A DNA stretch of 64,000 bases, taken from NCBI RefSeq assembly GCF_026616205.1, contig NZ_JANHGR010000001.1:1054001-1118000 (forward strand). Direction: 5' to 3'. Shown here one piece after another: positions 15,425 through 23,823 of this stretch. The number at the start of each line of letters is the position of its first letter. Position 1 is the stretch's first letter. The notes beneath the pieces were generated by a model. That model made no database searches. It had not been told where the DNA came from and saw only the letters and a list, made by a program, of their open reading frames with translations. Both the position numbers and the translations under genes were made by a program. This DNA comes from Halolamina litorea. Its GTDB lineage: Archaea; Halobacteriota; Halobacteria; Halobacteriales; Haloferacaceae.

Positions 15425-16432
15425 ATGACTTCCCGCGCGTTCCGAGGGACGGCCTTCGCCGCCCTCGTCTTCCTCCTCGTCCAGTTGGGGGCGCTGGCGC
15501 TGGTTCCCTCCTTCGAGGCCAGCGGCTACCAGCAGTTCGAGAACCCACAGGATCCGACGAACAGCCTGATCTACATCGCGCTGATCCTCGTGATGACGGC
15601 GCTGATGCTCGCGGCGTTCAAGTACGACTACGACTGGGTCGTCCGCGCGTTCGTCGTCTTCACCAGCGGCCTGCTCTCGTGGTACGTCCTCGGGACGTTC
15701 CTCCCCGACCTCGCCTCGATCCCGGCCGCCGCGCTGGTCTCGGTCGCGCTCTGGGTCTACCCCGAGTGGTACGTCATCGACGCCGCCGGGGTGATGATGG
15801 GCGCCGGCGCCGCGGGGCTGTTCGGCATCAGCTTCGGCCTGCTGCCGGCGATCCTGCTGCTCACGGTGCTGGCGGTGTACGACGCCATCTCGGTCTACGG
15901 CACCGAGCACATGCTCGACCTGGCCGACGGCGTGCTCGACCTCCGGATCCCGGTCGTGCTCGTGATCCCGCTCACGCTCGGCTTCTCGGTGCTCCCGGAA
16001 GACGACGAGGGCGCCGATGCGGCCGCGGACGGCGGCGACACCGACGCTGCCGGTGCTGAACACACCGACGACGAGACTGGTCCGTCGTCGCCGTCCGACG
16101 AGGCGGCCATCGAGGGCGAGAGCGATGCCGTCACCGACCGAGACGCCTTCTTCATCGGCCTCGGCGACGCGGTGATGCCGACGGTGCTCGTTGCCAGCGC
16201 CGCGCAGTTCCTCGACGCCGGCGCCATCGGCTTCGGACCGATCCCGGCGCTGAACGTCCCCGCGCTGACGGCGATGGTCGGCACGTTCGTGGGGCTGTTC
16301 ATCCTGCTCCGGATGGTGTTCGCCGGCCGGGCCCACGCGGGGCTGCCGCTGCTCAACGGTGGCGCGATACTGGGCTACCTCGCCGGCGCGCTCGCGGTCG
16401 GGGTCCCGCTGACGACGGCGCTCGGACTGTAG
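15425..16432 (+). CDS. Presenilin-type intramembrane aspartyl protease (A22 family)
   Basis: 335 residues with about nine membrane helices. The two catalytic aspartates are visible: Asp153 in VYDAISVYGT (YD motif) and Asp248 in IGLGDAVMP (GxGD motif). The C-terminal GLPLLNGGA replaces the PAL motif region. Between the two catalytic helices lies an acidic cytoplasmic loop of about 60 residues. Archaeal homologues cleave within transmembrane segments and are structural models for gamma-secretase. The substrate is unknown. Its stop lies 3 bp from the stop of the convergent PUA gene. Confidence 0.87.
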   Translation: MTSRAFRGTAFAALVFLLVQLGALALVPSFEASGYQQFENPQDPTNSLIYIALILVMTALMLAAFKYDYDWVVRAFVVFTSGLLSWYVLGTFLPDLASIPAAALVSVALWVYPEWYVIDAAGVMMGAGAAGLFGISFGLLPAILLLTVLAVYDAISVYGTEHMLDLADGVLDLRIPVVLVIPLTLGFSVLPEDDEGADAAADGGDTDAAGAEHTDDETGPSSPSDEAAIEGESDAVTDRDAFFIGLGDAVMPTVLVASAAQFLDAGAIGFGPIPALNVPALTAMVGTFVGLFILLRMVFAGRAHAGLPLLNGGAILGYLAGALAVGVPLTTALGL

Positions 16433-16435
16433 AAG

Positions 16436-16933
16436 CTACTCCTCGCCGACGTACTCCTCGTCGACGTACTCCTCGACGCCCTCCCGAACGCTGACGGCCA
16501 TCCCGCTGTTGAAGTCCTGCATCCCTTCGGCGGAGAGTTCTGCACGACCGACAGCCAGCAGTTCGCCGTCCTCGTGGACGACGAGCACCTCGTCACCAGG
16601 GCGGATGTCGTCGCCGCACTCGTCGACGAACTTCGCGAACGTGTTCTCGCCGTCGCGGACGAACGGCTCGGACTCGTCGCCGACGACGACGCGGTAGGCG
16701 AGGCCGTCGAGGTGGTCGTGGAGTCGCCGCCCGCCGGCGAAGCCGAGCGTGAAGCGCCCGTCGGTCCCCATCGATGCCAGCCGGCCGTCGGGGGCGTGGA
16801 TCTGGCTGGGACGGCCGCCGGTCGAGTAGTCGATCTCGAGGTGGGCCTCCGCGGGGAACAGCGCGTCGCCGGCGCCGCGGCCGAACTGGTAGTCCGCGGT
16901 GGTCCGCAGGTCCGCACGCGAGGTCTTGGCCAT
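16436..16933 (-). CDS. PUA-domain protein
   Basis: 165 residues. The C-terminal half (about 75-150) has the PUA signature: RDGENTFAKFV, then GDEVLVVHEDGELLAVGRAELS, ending in a Glu-rich tail. PUA domains bind RNA and are found in archaeosine and pseudouridine synthases. The N-terminal half (ADYQFGRGAGDALF, IHAPDGRLASMGTDGRFTLG) resembles the pre-PUA part of archaeosine-related TgtA2-type proteins without a catalytic barrel. The function is unknown; tRNA modification or RNA binding is likely. Upstream, on the same strand, is the NYN-domain gene. Confidence 0.75.
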   Translation of the reverse strand: MAKTSRADLRTTADYQFGRGAGDALFPAEAHLEIDYSTGGRPSQIHAPDGRLASMGTDGRFTLGFAGGRRLHDHLDGLAYRVVVGDESEPFVRDGENTFAKFVDECGDDIRPGDEVLVVHEDGELLAVGRAELSAEGMQDFNSGMAVSVREGVEEYVDEEYVGEE

Positions 16934-17007
16934 GCGGGAGCGAGGCGGGTCGCGGGAAAAAGGCTCCCGGATGCCGTCGGCGCGTCGGAGCCTGTCGACG
17001 TGTCCGG

Positions 17008-17505
17008 TTACAGCAGGAACTCCTCCTCGCGCGCGGCCATGTCGTGGAAGGCGTCGGCGGCCTCGACCAGTTCGTCGGCGGTCGAGTTCTCGAAGGCGAA
17101 CACCTCGATCCGGACGCCCTCGTGGCGCAGGTGCGAACAGAGCCGTGCGAAGTCGCCGTCGCCGCTGACCAGCACGAGCGTGTCCACTTTCGAGGCCAGC
17201 GTCACGGCGTCGAGGACGATTCCCACGTCCCAGTCGGCCTTCTGGGAGCCGTCGCCGAACGTCTTGATCTCCTTGATCTTGGTTTCGTAGCCGATCTCCT
17301 CAAGCGCCTCGAAGAAGGACTCCTCGTTGGGTGACTCCGCGCGGATCACGTAGGCCAGCGCCCGCACCAGTTCGCGGTCCATCACGGCCTTCTCGAGCAG
17401 CCCCGCGTAGTCGATGTTCCGAGAGTAGAGACTCTGAGCGGTGTGGTAGAGGTTCTGCGCGTCGGCGAGGACCGCCACGCGCTGGCCCTCGTGGATCTCC
17501 GTCAT
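17008..17505 (-). CDS. NYN-domain (LabA/DUF88-like) putative RNase
   Basis: 165 residues. VAVLADAQNLYH near the start, DWDVGIVLDAV in the middle and LVSGDGDFARL near the end supply the acidic residues of the PIN-like NYN fold (first Asp plus Asn, DxD and the SGDGDF loop). Related proteins are single-strand RNA nucleases or RNA-binding regulators. It is probably cytoplasmic. A TATA element about 27 bp before the ATG predicts a leaderless mRNA. The target RNA is unknown. Confidence 0.82.
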   Translation of the reverse strand: MTEIHEGQRVAVLADAQNLYHTAQSLYSRNIDYAGLLEKAVMDRELVRALAYVIRAESPNEESFFEALEEIGYETKIKEIKTFGDGSQKADWDVGIVLDAVTLASKVDTLVLVSGDGDFARLCSHLRHEGVRIEVFAFENSTADELVEAADAFHDMAAREEEFLL

Positions 17506-17530
17506 TACCGGTCGGTTGCGCGGCGTCGCT

Positions 17531-17538
17531 TAAAAAAC
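17531..17538 (-). promoter_or_regulatory. TATA box of the NYN-domain gene
   Basis: The minus strand reads GTTTTTTA in an otherwise GC-rich gap. Its centre is about 29 bp from the ATG at 17505, the spacing of a leaderless haloarchaeal promoter. Confidence 0.5.
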
Positions 17539-17633
17539 ACCGTCTCGGGTGTGGCTCCGTCCTCCCGGTAGCCCTGAACTACAGGAAACCTAGGACGACC
17601 AATACTTTGTGGCTGTGGGAATACGTTGGTACG

Positions 17634-18710
17634 ATGGACCGACGACGATATCTCGCCCTCACCGGACTCGGTATCACGGGCCTCGCCGGATGCAGCGGTG
17701 GCGAAGACCCCGAACTCGTCAGTGAGACGGACGGTACGTCAGACTCGCCTACCGGGAGCGCGACTTCGGAGCCAGATACGGACCCGACGACGGGAACCGA
17801 CACGTCAACCGACGAACCGACGGAAGAGCCGACCGAGGAGCCGACGGACACGCCCGCCGCCGAACGCGTCACCGCGGCCGTCGGCGAACTCGTCGAGGGT
17901 GAGTCGATGAGCCTCGTCGTCGAGTCCTTCGAGCGCGGCGTGAGCCTCGGTGAGTTCACCGAACCGGACAGCGGGAACGAGTTCGTGGAGGTCCAGATGG
18001 CCTTGAAGAACACGAGTAGCGAGTACACGGAGGTCAGTAATCTGCTACAGACCCGGCTCCGGGACGACGAGGACTACCAGTACGACCAGACGTTCGGGAT
18101 GGGGGAGACACCGGCCTTGGACGGGGGACAGTTCGCTCCCGGGGAGGTGGGCCGTGGCGCCGTCCCCTTCGAAATCCCCACCGACGCGTCGGGGCTGGAA
18201 CTCGTCTTCGACTTCGACGTCTCGCTCTTCGGCGGCATCGACCGGGCCACCATCGACCTCGAGACGGAAGCGGATCAGGTCCACCAGTTGGAGCAGACCC
18301 TGCAGGTCGAAGTCTACTCGCCCGGCGATACCGTGGAGTACGGCGACGTGCAAACGGCCGTCAACGAGTTCCGGACGGAGTCGTCGTTGGGTGAGTTCGC
18401 CCAGCCCGATGAGGGGAACGAGTTCGTCGTCGTCGACATCTCGATCACGAACAACACCGGCGAGGAACAGCGCTTCTCGACGATCCTCCAGATGATGGTG
18501 AAAGACGGCGACGGGTACACCTATCAGGAGGACCTCACCGCGACGAGCCAGCTCGACCGCGGCTTCGACGAGGGAACGCCGCTCTCCGACGGTGAAACCC
18601 GACGCGGGGAACTGGCCTACGAGGTCCAAACGGGGCGTTCCCCGCTCTACTGGGCCTTCGAGTTCAGCGTGTTCGCAAGCGGCAACAAGACGTTCTGGCA
18701 GTTGCGCTAA
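17634..18710 (+). CDS. Tat-exported lipoprotein with two DUF4352-like domains
   Basis: 358 residues from ATG 17634. MDRRRYLALTGLGITGLAGC carries a twin-arginine motif and a lipobox ending at Cys20, so the folded protein is exported and lipid-anchored. A Thr/Glu/Asp-rich linker (about 25-75, with EEPT repeats) follows. Two related beta-sandwich domains (about 80-220 and 225-358) share SLGEF, the PDSGNEF/PDEGNEF stretch, a following beta strand and a GxxxRGxxPFE/GETRRGELAYE segment, as in telokin-like DUF4352. The role is unknown. The start is fixed by the Tat signal; it is not obviously in an operon. Confidence 0.8.
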   Translation: MDRRRYLALTGLGITGLAGCSGGEDPELVSETDGTSDSPTGSATSEPDTDPTTGTDTSTDEPTEEPTEEPTDTPAAERVTAAVGELVEGESMSLVVESFERGVSLGEFTEPDSGNEFVEVQMALKNTSSEYTEVSNLLQTRLRDDEDYQYDQTFGMGETPALDGGQFAPGEVGRGAVPFEIPTDASGLELVFDFDVSLFGGIDRATIDLETEADQVHQLEQTLQVEVYSPGDTVEYGDVQTAVNEFRTESSLGEFAQPDEGNEFVVVDISITNNTGEEQRFSTILQMMVKDGDGYTYQEDLTATSQLDRGFDEGTPLSDGETRRGELAYEVQTGRSPLYWAFEFSVFASGNKTFWQLR

Positions 18711-18976
18711 CCCGTTGGGCGCCCCGTCGGACTGTCAAGGACTCCGACAGTACACGGCTTCAGGATTCACAAACGTTTTGTCCGTCGGTCACCCGCTCCC
18801 AGACGTGACGCAGTCCCCGACGGCTCGGCGCGAGCGCTCGCCCGCAGCCCCGGCCGTCGGCCCGGTCGCCGCTAAACGCGACAAACGCTGATTCTCCCGC
18901 TCTCGGCCGGCGTGGCGTCCGGTCGCTGGTGGACTCACGATCGCACTGCGCAGCGACCGCTCCACACCACACCCAA

Positions 18977-19879
18977 ATGACCGAACCCTTCAGCGGGGTT
19001 TTCCCCGCTATGACCACTCCCTTCGGGGAGGACCGACGCATCGACCACGACCGACTCGCCGCCGACGCCCGGCGCCTCGAAGCCGCCGGCGTCGACGGTC
19101 TCGTCCCCGTGGGCTCCACTGGCGAGTCCGCGACCCTGACCCACGACGAACACGCCGAAGTCGTCGAAACCGTCGTCGACGCCGTCGAGGACGTGCCCGT
19201 CATCGCCGGCGCAGGGTCGAACTCCACCCGCGAGGCCGTTTCCCTCGCCGAGGACGCCGAAGAAGCCGGCGCCGACGCGATCCTGCTGATCTCGCCGTAC
19301 TACAACAAGCCCGAAGCGGCGGGCTACCTCGACCACTACCGGACCATCGCCGACAGCGTCGACCTGCCCGGGATCGTCTACAACGTGCCCTCGCGCACGG
19401 GCCGGAACGTCCCCATCGACGTGGTCGCCGAACTCGCCGAACACCCGAATATTCAGGGCTACAAGGCCGCCAGCGGCGACCTCGGGCGCGTCTCGGAGGT
19501 CATCGAGCGCACGCGCGAGGAGGCGTTCTCCGTGCTCTCCGGCGACGACGGCCTTACCCTCCCGATCTGCTCGCTGGGCGGCACCGGCACGATCAGCGTC
19601 GTCGCCAACGTCGAACCCGAGCGCACCGGCGCGATGGTCGGCGCCGCGACGGCCGACGACATCGGCCGCGCCCGTGACCTCCACTACGAACTGGCGCCGC
19701 TGATCCGTGAACTGTTCGCCGAGACCAACCCGATCCCGGTGAAGGAGGCCATGGCGATCCGCGAGGGGCACCCGCCTCACGTTCGTTCGCCGCTCACCCG
19801 GCTGTCGGAGGACCTCCGTGCCGACCTCACCGACGCGCTCGCCGACCTCGAAGACGACGCGCCGGAGGTGCCAGCCTGA
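18977..19879 (+). CDS. dapA: 4-hydroxy-tetrahydrodipicolinate synthase DapA
   Basis: 300 residues from ATG 18977. It condenses pyruvate with aspartate semialdehyde, the first committed step of the diaminopimelate route. Key family motifs are VPVGSTGES, LLISPYYNKP, YNVPSRTGRN and the Schiff-base lysine in GYKAASGD. Length is typical for the TIM-barrel family. It opens a six-gene operon, and its stop shares a base with the dapB start (TGATG). A related KDG/KDPG aldolase is unlikely given the dap context. Confidence 0.95.
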   Translation: MTEPFSGVFPAMTTPFGEDRRIDHDRLAADARRLEAAGVDGLVPVGSTGESATLTHDEHAEVVETVVDAVEDVPVIAGAGSNSTREAVSLAEDAEEAGADAILLISPYYNKPEAAGYLDHYRTIADSVDLPGIVYNVPSRTGRNVPIDVVAELAEHPNIQGYKAASGDLGRVSEVIERTREEAFSVLSGDDGLTLPICSLGGTGTISVVANVEPERTGAMVGAATADDIGRARDLHYELAPLIRELFAETNPIPVKEAMAIREGHPPHVRSPLTRLSEDLRADLTDALADLEDDAPEVPA

Positions 19880-20679
19880 TGGCGGCGACGGACGGCGACG
19901 GTGACGCCGATGGCCCCGTCCGTCTCGTCGTCACCGGCGCGACCGGCCGGATGGGCGAAGAACTCAGCGACGCCGCCGGCGACCGCGAGGACGTGCTAGT
20001 CGTCGCCGCCGTCTCCCGAACCCCCGGCTCCGTGGCCGCCGAAGCGGCCGTCGGCACCCACCTCGACGCGGCGCTCGCGGACGAGGACCACGTCGACGCC
20101 GTCGTCGACTTCACTGCGCCCGAGGCGACCGCCGAGTACGCCGGCATCGCCGCCGAGCACGGCATCGCGTTCGTCACCGGGACGACCGGACTGGAGGGCC
20201 ACGACGCCGACCCGCTGGGTGCGCTCGACGCCGCCGCCGAATCGGTGCCGGTGCTCCACGCGAGCAACTTCTCGCGGGGCATCGCCGCGCTCCGGAGGGC
20301 GATCCGCGAGGCCGCCACGTCGCTTCCGGGCTACGACGTGGAGGTCACCGAGACCCACCACAACGGCAAGCGCGACGCCCCCAGCGGCACCGCGCTCACG
20401 CTGGTCGAGGACATCGAGGCCGAGCGACCGGACCTGACCGAACGCCAGCACGGCCGCGAGGGCGAGGCGCCACGCGACGACACCGAGATCGGCGTCCACG
20501 CCCGCCGCGCCGGCGACGTGACCGGCGAGCACGAAGTGCTGTTCGCCGGCAACCGCGAGACGCTCTCGCTCTCGCACTCGGCGGGTGACCGCGGCGTGTT
20601 CGCGGAGGGCGCGCTGGACGCCGCCGCCGCGCTCGCCGGCCGCGACGCCGGCCGCTACACGTTCACCGACCTGCTCTGA
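19879..20679 (+). CDS. dapB: 4-hydroxy-tetrahydrodipicolinate reductase DapB
   Basis: 266 residues. The N-terminal Rossmann domain has VTGATGRMGEE, and FVTGTTGL follows. The C-terminal catalytic domain has TETHHNGKRDAPSGTAL with the conserved His-His and Lys. It reduces the DapA product with NAD(P)H. Near the end, NRETLSLSHSAGDR matches the family's terminal motif. It overlaps dapA by one base. Confidence 0.95.
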   Translation: MAATDGDGDADGPVRLVVTGATGRMGEELSDAAGDREDVLVVAAVSRTPGSVAAEAAVGTHLDAALADEDHVDAVVDFTAPEATAEYAGIAAEHGIAFVTGTTGLEGHDADPLGALDAAAESVPVLHASNFSRGIAALRRAIREAATSLPGYDVEVTETHHNGKRDAPSGTALTLVEDIEAERPDLTERQHGREGEAPRDDTEIGVHARRAGDVTGEHEVLFAGNRETLSLSHSAGDRGVFAEGALDAAAALAGRDAGRYTFTDLL

Positions 20680-20723
20680 ACCGACGACTGACCACGACCG
20701 CTCACCAACCCCGACCACCACCA

Positions 20724-21557
20724 ATGACCCTCGAAACCGAGATTACCGACCTGTGGACCCGCTACCAGAACGACCTCACCGCCGCCGACGCCGGCGCCGA
20801 CGAACTCGACACGCTCGATGCCTTCCTCGCCGCGCTCGAAGCGGGCGAGTACCGCGCTGCCGAGCAGGTCGGCCCCGCGGAGTGGGAGGCCGTCGAGTGG
20901 GTCAAGCAGGGTGTCCTGCTCAACTTCGGCCTGCGCGAGACCCAGCCCCGGAGCTACGGCGGCGTCGACTACTATGACGTGCTCCCGCTGCGTGAGACCG
21001 ACGACCTCGCCGACCGCGGCGCGCGCAACACGCCCGACGGCACCGTCCTCCGCCCCGGCTCCTACCTCGGCGAGGACGTGATCATGATGTCGCCCAGCTT
21101 CGTCAACATCGGCGCCTACGTCGACGACTCGGCGCTCGTGGACTCCAACGACGTGGTCGGCTCCTGTGCCCAGATCGGCGCCGACGTGAAGCTCGGTGCG
21201 AACACGCTGATCGGCGGCGTGCTCGAACCGGTCGAGGACGCCCCGGTCGTCGTCGAGGACGGCGTCTCGCTGGGGGCGGGCTGCCGGGTCACCTCGGGCT
21301 TCGTCGTCGGCGAGAACTCCGTCGTCGGCGAGAACACGCTCCTCACGCCGCGCATTCCGGTCTACGACCTCGTTGAGGAGGAGGTCGTCTACGGCCACCT
21401 CCCGCCCGAGCGGCGTGCGTTCCAGCGCTACGTCGAGTCCTCGGTCTCCGAGGAGGAGCTGATCCCGGGCAAGGCGTACAAGCCCGCCGTCGTCGCCACG
21501 AGCCTCGAACAGGAGACGCTGGAAGCGACCCAGCGCGAGGGCGCGCTCCGGGAATGA
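20724..21557 (+). CDS. dapD: Tetrahydrodipicolinate N-succinyltransferase DapD
   Basis: 277 residues. The N-terminal helical part (about 1-95) is followed by a left-handed beta-helix of hexapeptide repeats (PSFVNIGAYVDDSALVDS, GANTLIGGVLEP, VEDGVSLGAG, VVGENSVVGENT). It succinylates tetrahydrodipicolinate, which shows that this organism uses the succinylase branch. The presence of dapE further down agrees. It is separated from dapB by 44 bp and overlaps lysA by 4 bp. Confidence 0.94.
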   Translation: MTLETEITDLWTRYQNDLTAADAGADELDTLDAFLAALEAGEYRAAEQVGPAEWEAVEWVKQGVLLNFGLRETQPRSYGGVDYYDVLPLRETDDLADRGARNTPDGTVLRPGSYLGEDVIMMSPSFVNIGAYVDDSALVDSNDVVGSCAQIGADVKLGANTLIGGVLEPVEDAPVVVEDGVSLGAGCRVTSGFVVGENSVVGENTLLTPRIPVYDLVEEEVVYGHLPPERRAFQRYVESSVSEEELIPGKAYKPAVVATSLEQETLEATQREGALRE

Positions 21558-22843
21558 GCGACGACGGCTCGCCCGCAGTCCGCCGGCTCGGCAACTGGGA
21601 CGCCGAGGGCCTCCGCGCCCTCGCAGAGGAGCACGGCACGCCGCTGTACGTCTTCGACCCAGCGCGGGTCCGCGAGAACTGTCGGCGCCTCCGTGGGGCG
21701 TTCCCCGACGCCGAGGTCCAGTACGCCGCGAAGGCCCACACCGCCCGGCGAACCCTCGAAACCGTCCACGACGAGGGGCTGGCGGTCGAGTGTGCGTCGG
21801 CCGGGGAGGTCCGGCGCGCGCTCCGAGCCGGCGTCCCGGGCGAGGACGTGACCTACACCGCGGTCAATCCGCCCGCCGCGGACCTCGAGTACGTCGTCGG
21901 CGCGTGGCGGGACCACCCCGACCTGACGATCACCGCCGGCGCCGCTGACACGGTCGATCGGCTCGAAGAACGGGGGTTCGACGGCCGCCTTCGACTCCGG
22001 GTCAACCCCGGCGTGGGCGCCGGCCACCACGAGAAGGTGGTCACCGGCGGCCACCCGAAGTTCGGCGTCGGCCTCGACCGCGCGCCGGCACTCGCCGCCC
22101 GGATCGACGAGTCGTTCGCGTTCGCCGGTATCCACGCCCACGCCGGCTCGGGAATCTCCGGCGACGACCTCGCGGACCATCGTGAACTGGTGCGCCGGAT
22201 GGGCGAACTGGCCCGCGACCTCGAAGCCGACGGGGTTCCGGTCGAAACCGTCGATGTAGGCGGCGGTTTCGGCGTTCCATACCGCGAGGACGACCCCGCG
22301 CTGGACCTCGACGCCGTCGCCGACGCGACCCGGGAGGCACTCGGGGAGATCGAGGGCCAGCTTGCCGTCGAGCCGGGGCGCTACGTCGTCGCCGACACGG
22401 GCGTCCTGCTGACGAGGGTGAACACCGTGAAGGACGCTCCGGAGACCGTCGTCGCGGGTACCGACGCCGGAATGACGGCGCTGCTGCGCCCGGCGATGTA
22501 CGACGCCTTCCACGCCGTGCGGAACCTCGGCAGGGGTGGGGACCGCCCGGTCGACGCGGACCGCGAGACGGTTGGCGTCACCGTCGCCGGCCCGGTCTGT
22601 GAGACCGCGGACCTGCTCTGTGAGAACCGGCCGCTCCCTCGCCCCGCCCGTGGCGACCTGCTCGCGGTCGGCAACGCCGGCGCGTACGGCTACGAGATGG
22701 CGTCGACGTACAACAGTCGGCCCCGCCCTGCGGAGGTCACCCTCGCGGGTGAAGTCCTGCGCCGCCGCGAGACGCTCGCGGACGTGAGCCGCCTCGACGC
22801 GCCGGGAGACTCAACCCCGCACAGCCACGAGGGGGAACCATGA
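21554..22843 (+). CDS. lysA: Diaminopimelate decarboxylase LysA
   Basis: 429 residues. It is a PLP enzyme of the alanine-racemase fold: the PLP lysine lies in VQYAAKAH, the phosphate loop in VGGGFGVPY, GIHAHAGSGI is conserved, and a catalytic Cys occurs in GPVCETADLL. It decarboxylates meso-diaminopimelate to lysine, the last step. Archaea lack a DAP-containing murein, so the pathway serves lysine only. The ATG overlaps the dapD stop (ATGA) and the stop overlaps dapF. Confidence 0.95.
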   Translation: MSDDGSPAVRRLGNWDAEGLRALAEEHGTPLYVFDPARVRENCRRLRGAFPDAEVQYAAKAHTARRTLETVHDEGLAVECASAGEVRRALRAGVPGEDVTYTAVNPPAADLEYVVGAWRDHPDLTITAGAADTVDRLEERGFDGRLRLRVNPGVGAGHHEKVVTGGHPKFGVGLDRAPALAARIDESFAFAGIHAHAGSGISGDDLADHRELVRRMGELARDLEADGVPVETVDVGGGFGVPYREDDPALDLDAVADATREALGEIEGQLAVEPGRYVVADTGVLLTRVNTVKDAPETVVAGTDAGMTALLRPAMYDAFHAVRNLGRGGDRPVDADRETVGVTVAGPVCETADLLCENRPLPRPARGDLLAVGNAGAYGYEMASTYNSRPRPAEVTLAGEVLRRRETLADVSRLDAPGDSTPHSHEGEP

Positions 22844-23823
22844 GCGTCCCCTTCGAGAAGTACGACGGGGCCGGCAACGACTTCGTCGTGGTCGACGACG
22901 AGGACTGGGACTCGGCCGTTAGCGAGCACGCGAGCGACGGCGACGCCGACGGGTCGGCGGAGGACACCTCGCCAACCGCCAGCCGTGCGGCGTTCGCCCG
23001 CATCCACTGCGACCGCGAGGTCGGCGTCGCCGACGACGGTGCCGCCCGCCACGGCGCCGACGGCGTGCTGTTCCTCTCGCTGGCCGAGGGGAGCGACACC
23101 GCCGAAGTCACCATGACGCTCGTCCAACCGGACGGCTCCATCGCGGAGATGTGTGGCAACGGCGCCCGCTGTGTCGCCGCGTGGGCCGCCGACCGCTCGG
23201 GCGCGACGACCATCGACATCGACACCCCCGCCGGCACGCGCCGCGCGGTCGTCGAGGGTGACGAGGTCGCCGTCGAAATGGGCGAGCCCTCCTTCGCTCC
23301 CGCTGACGTGCCGCTCGCGGGCGAGGAGCCGCTGATCGACGCGACGCTGGACGAACTCGACGGCACGCCCGCCGCCGGGCTCTCGGTGACCGCCGTGAAC
23401 ACCGGTGTCCCACACGCGGTCGTCTTCGTCGACGACGTGGACGAGATCGACATCGACGCCGTTGCCCCGCCGATCCGCCACGCCGAGGCGTTCCCGGCGG
23501 GCACGAACGTCACCTTCGCCTCCCGAACTGTCGACGGCGCGGGGTTCCGCCAGCGCACCTTCGAGCGCGGTGTCGAGGGGGAGACGCGAGCCTGCGGGAC
23601 CGGCGCCGTCGCCGTCGCTGCGGCCGCCAAGCGCCTCGCCCGACTCCCCGATGGCGGCAGGGGCGACGAGTGGCTCACCGTCTCGCCGCCCGGTGGGGAC
23701 CTCGGGGTCACCGTGCCCCCGGATGGGCCAGCGAGGCTGCGCGGCCCTGCTGAGAAGCGCTTCGCCGGCGAACTCCCGGCGTTCGACGACGACCGGATCG
23801 ACGGGGCGGGGGACGAGCAGTGA
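22840..23823 (+). CDS. dapF: Diaminopimelate epimerase DapF
   Basis: 327 residues, somewhat longer than the bacterial form because of an acidic insertion at about 25-50 (DEDWDSAVSEHASDGD and onward). Both catalytic cysteines are present, in EMCGNGARC and TRACGTGAVAV. The start KYDGAGNDFVVVDD matches the family. It converts LL- to meso-diaminopimelate for LysA. It overlaps lysA and dapE by 4 bp each. Confidence 0.95.
   Translation: MSVPFEKYDGAGNDFVVVDDEDWDSAVSEHASDGDADGSAEDTSPTASRAAFARIHCDREVGVADDGAARHGADGVLFLSLAEGSDTAEVTMTLVQPDGSIAEMCGNGARCVAAWAADRSGATTIDIDTPAGTRRAVVEGDEVAVEMGEPSFAPADVPLAGEEPLIDATLDELDGTPAAGLSVTAVNTGVPHAVVFVDDVDEIDIDAVAPPIRHAEAFPAGTNVTFASRTVDGAGFRQRTFERGVEGETRACGTGAVAVAAAAKRLARLPDGGRGDEWLTVSPPGGDLGVTVPPDGPARLRGPAEKRFAGELPAFDDDRIDGAGDEQ

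Noticed and set aside
18711-18976. A small gene between the lipoprotein and dapA
   Set aside because: Short frames here are Arg/Pro/Ser-rich with random third positions and no ribosome-binding site. The 266-bp gap looks non-coding, with only a weak stem CTGTC/GACAG after the lipoprotein stop.
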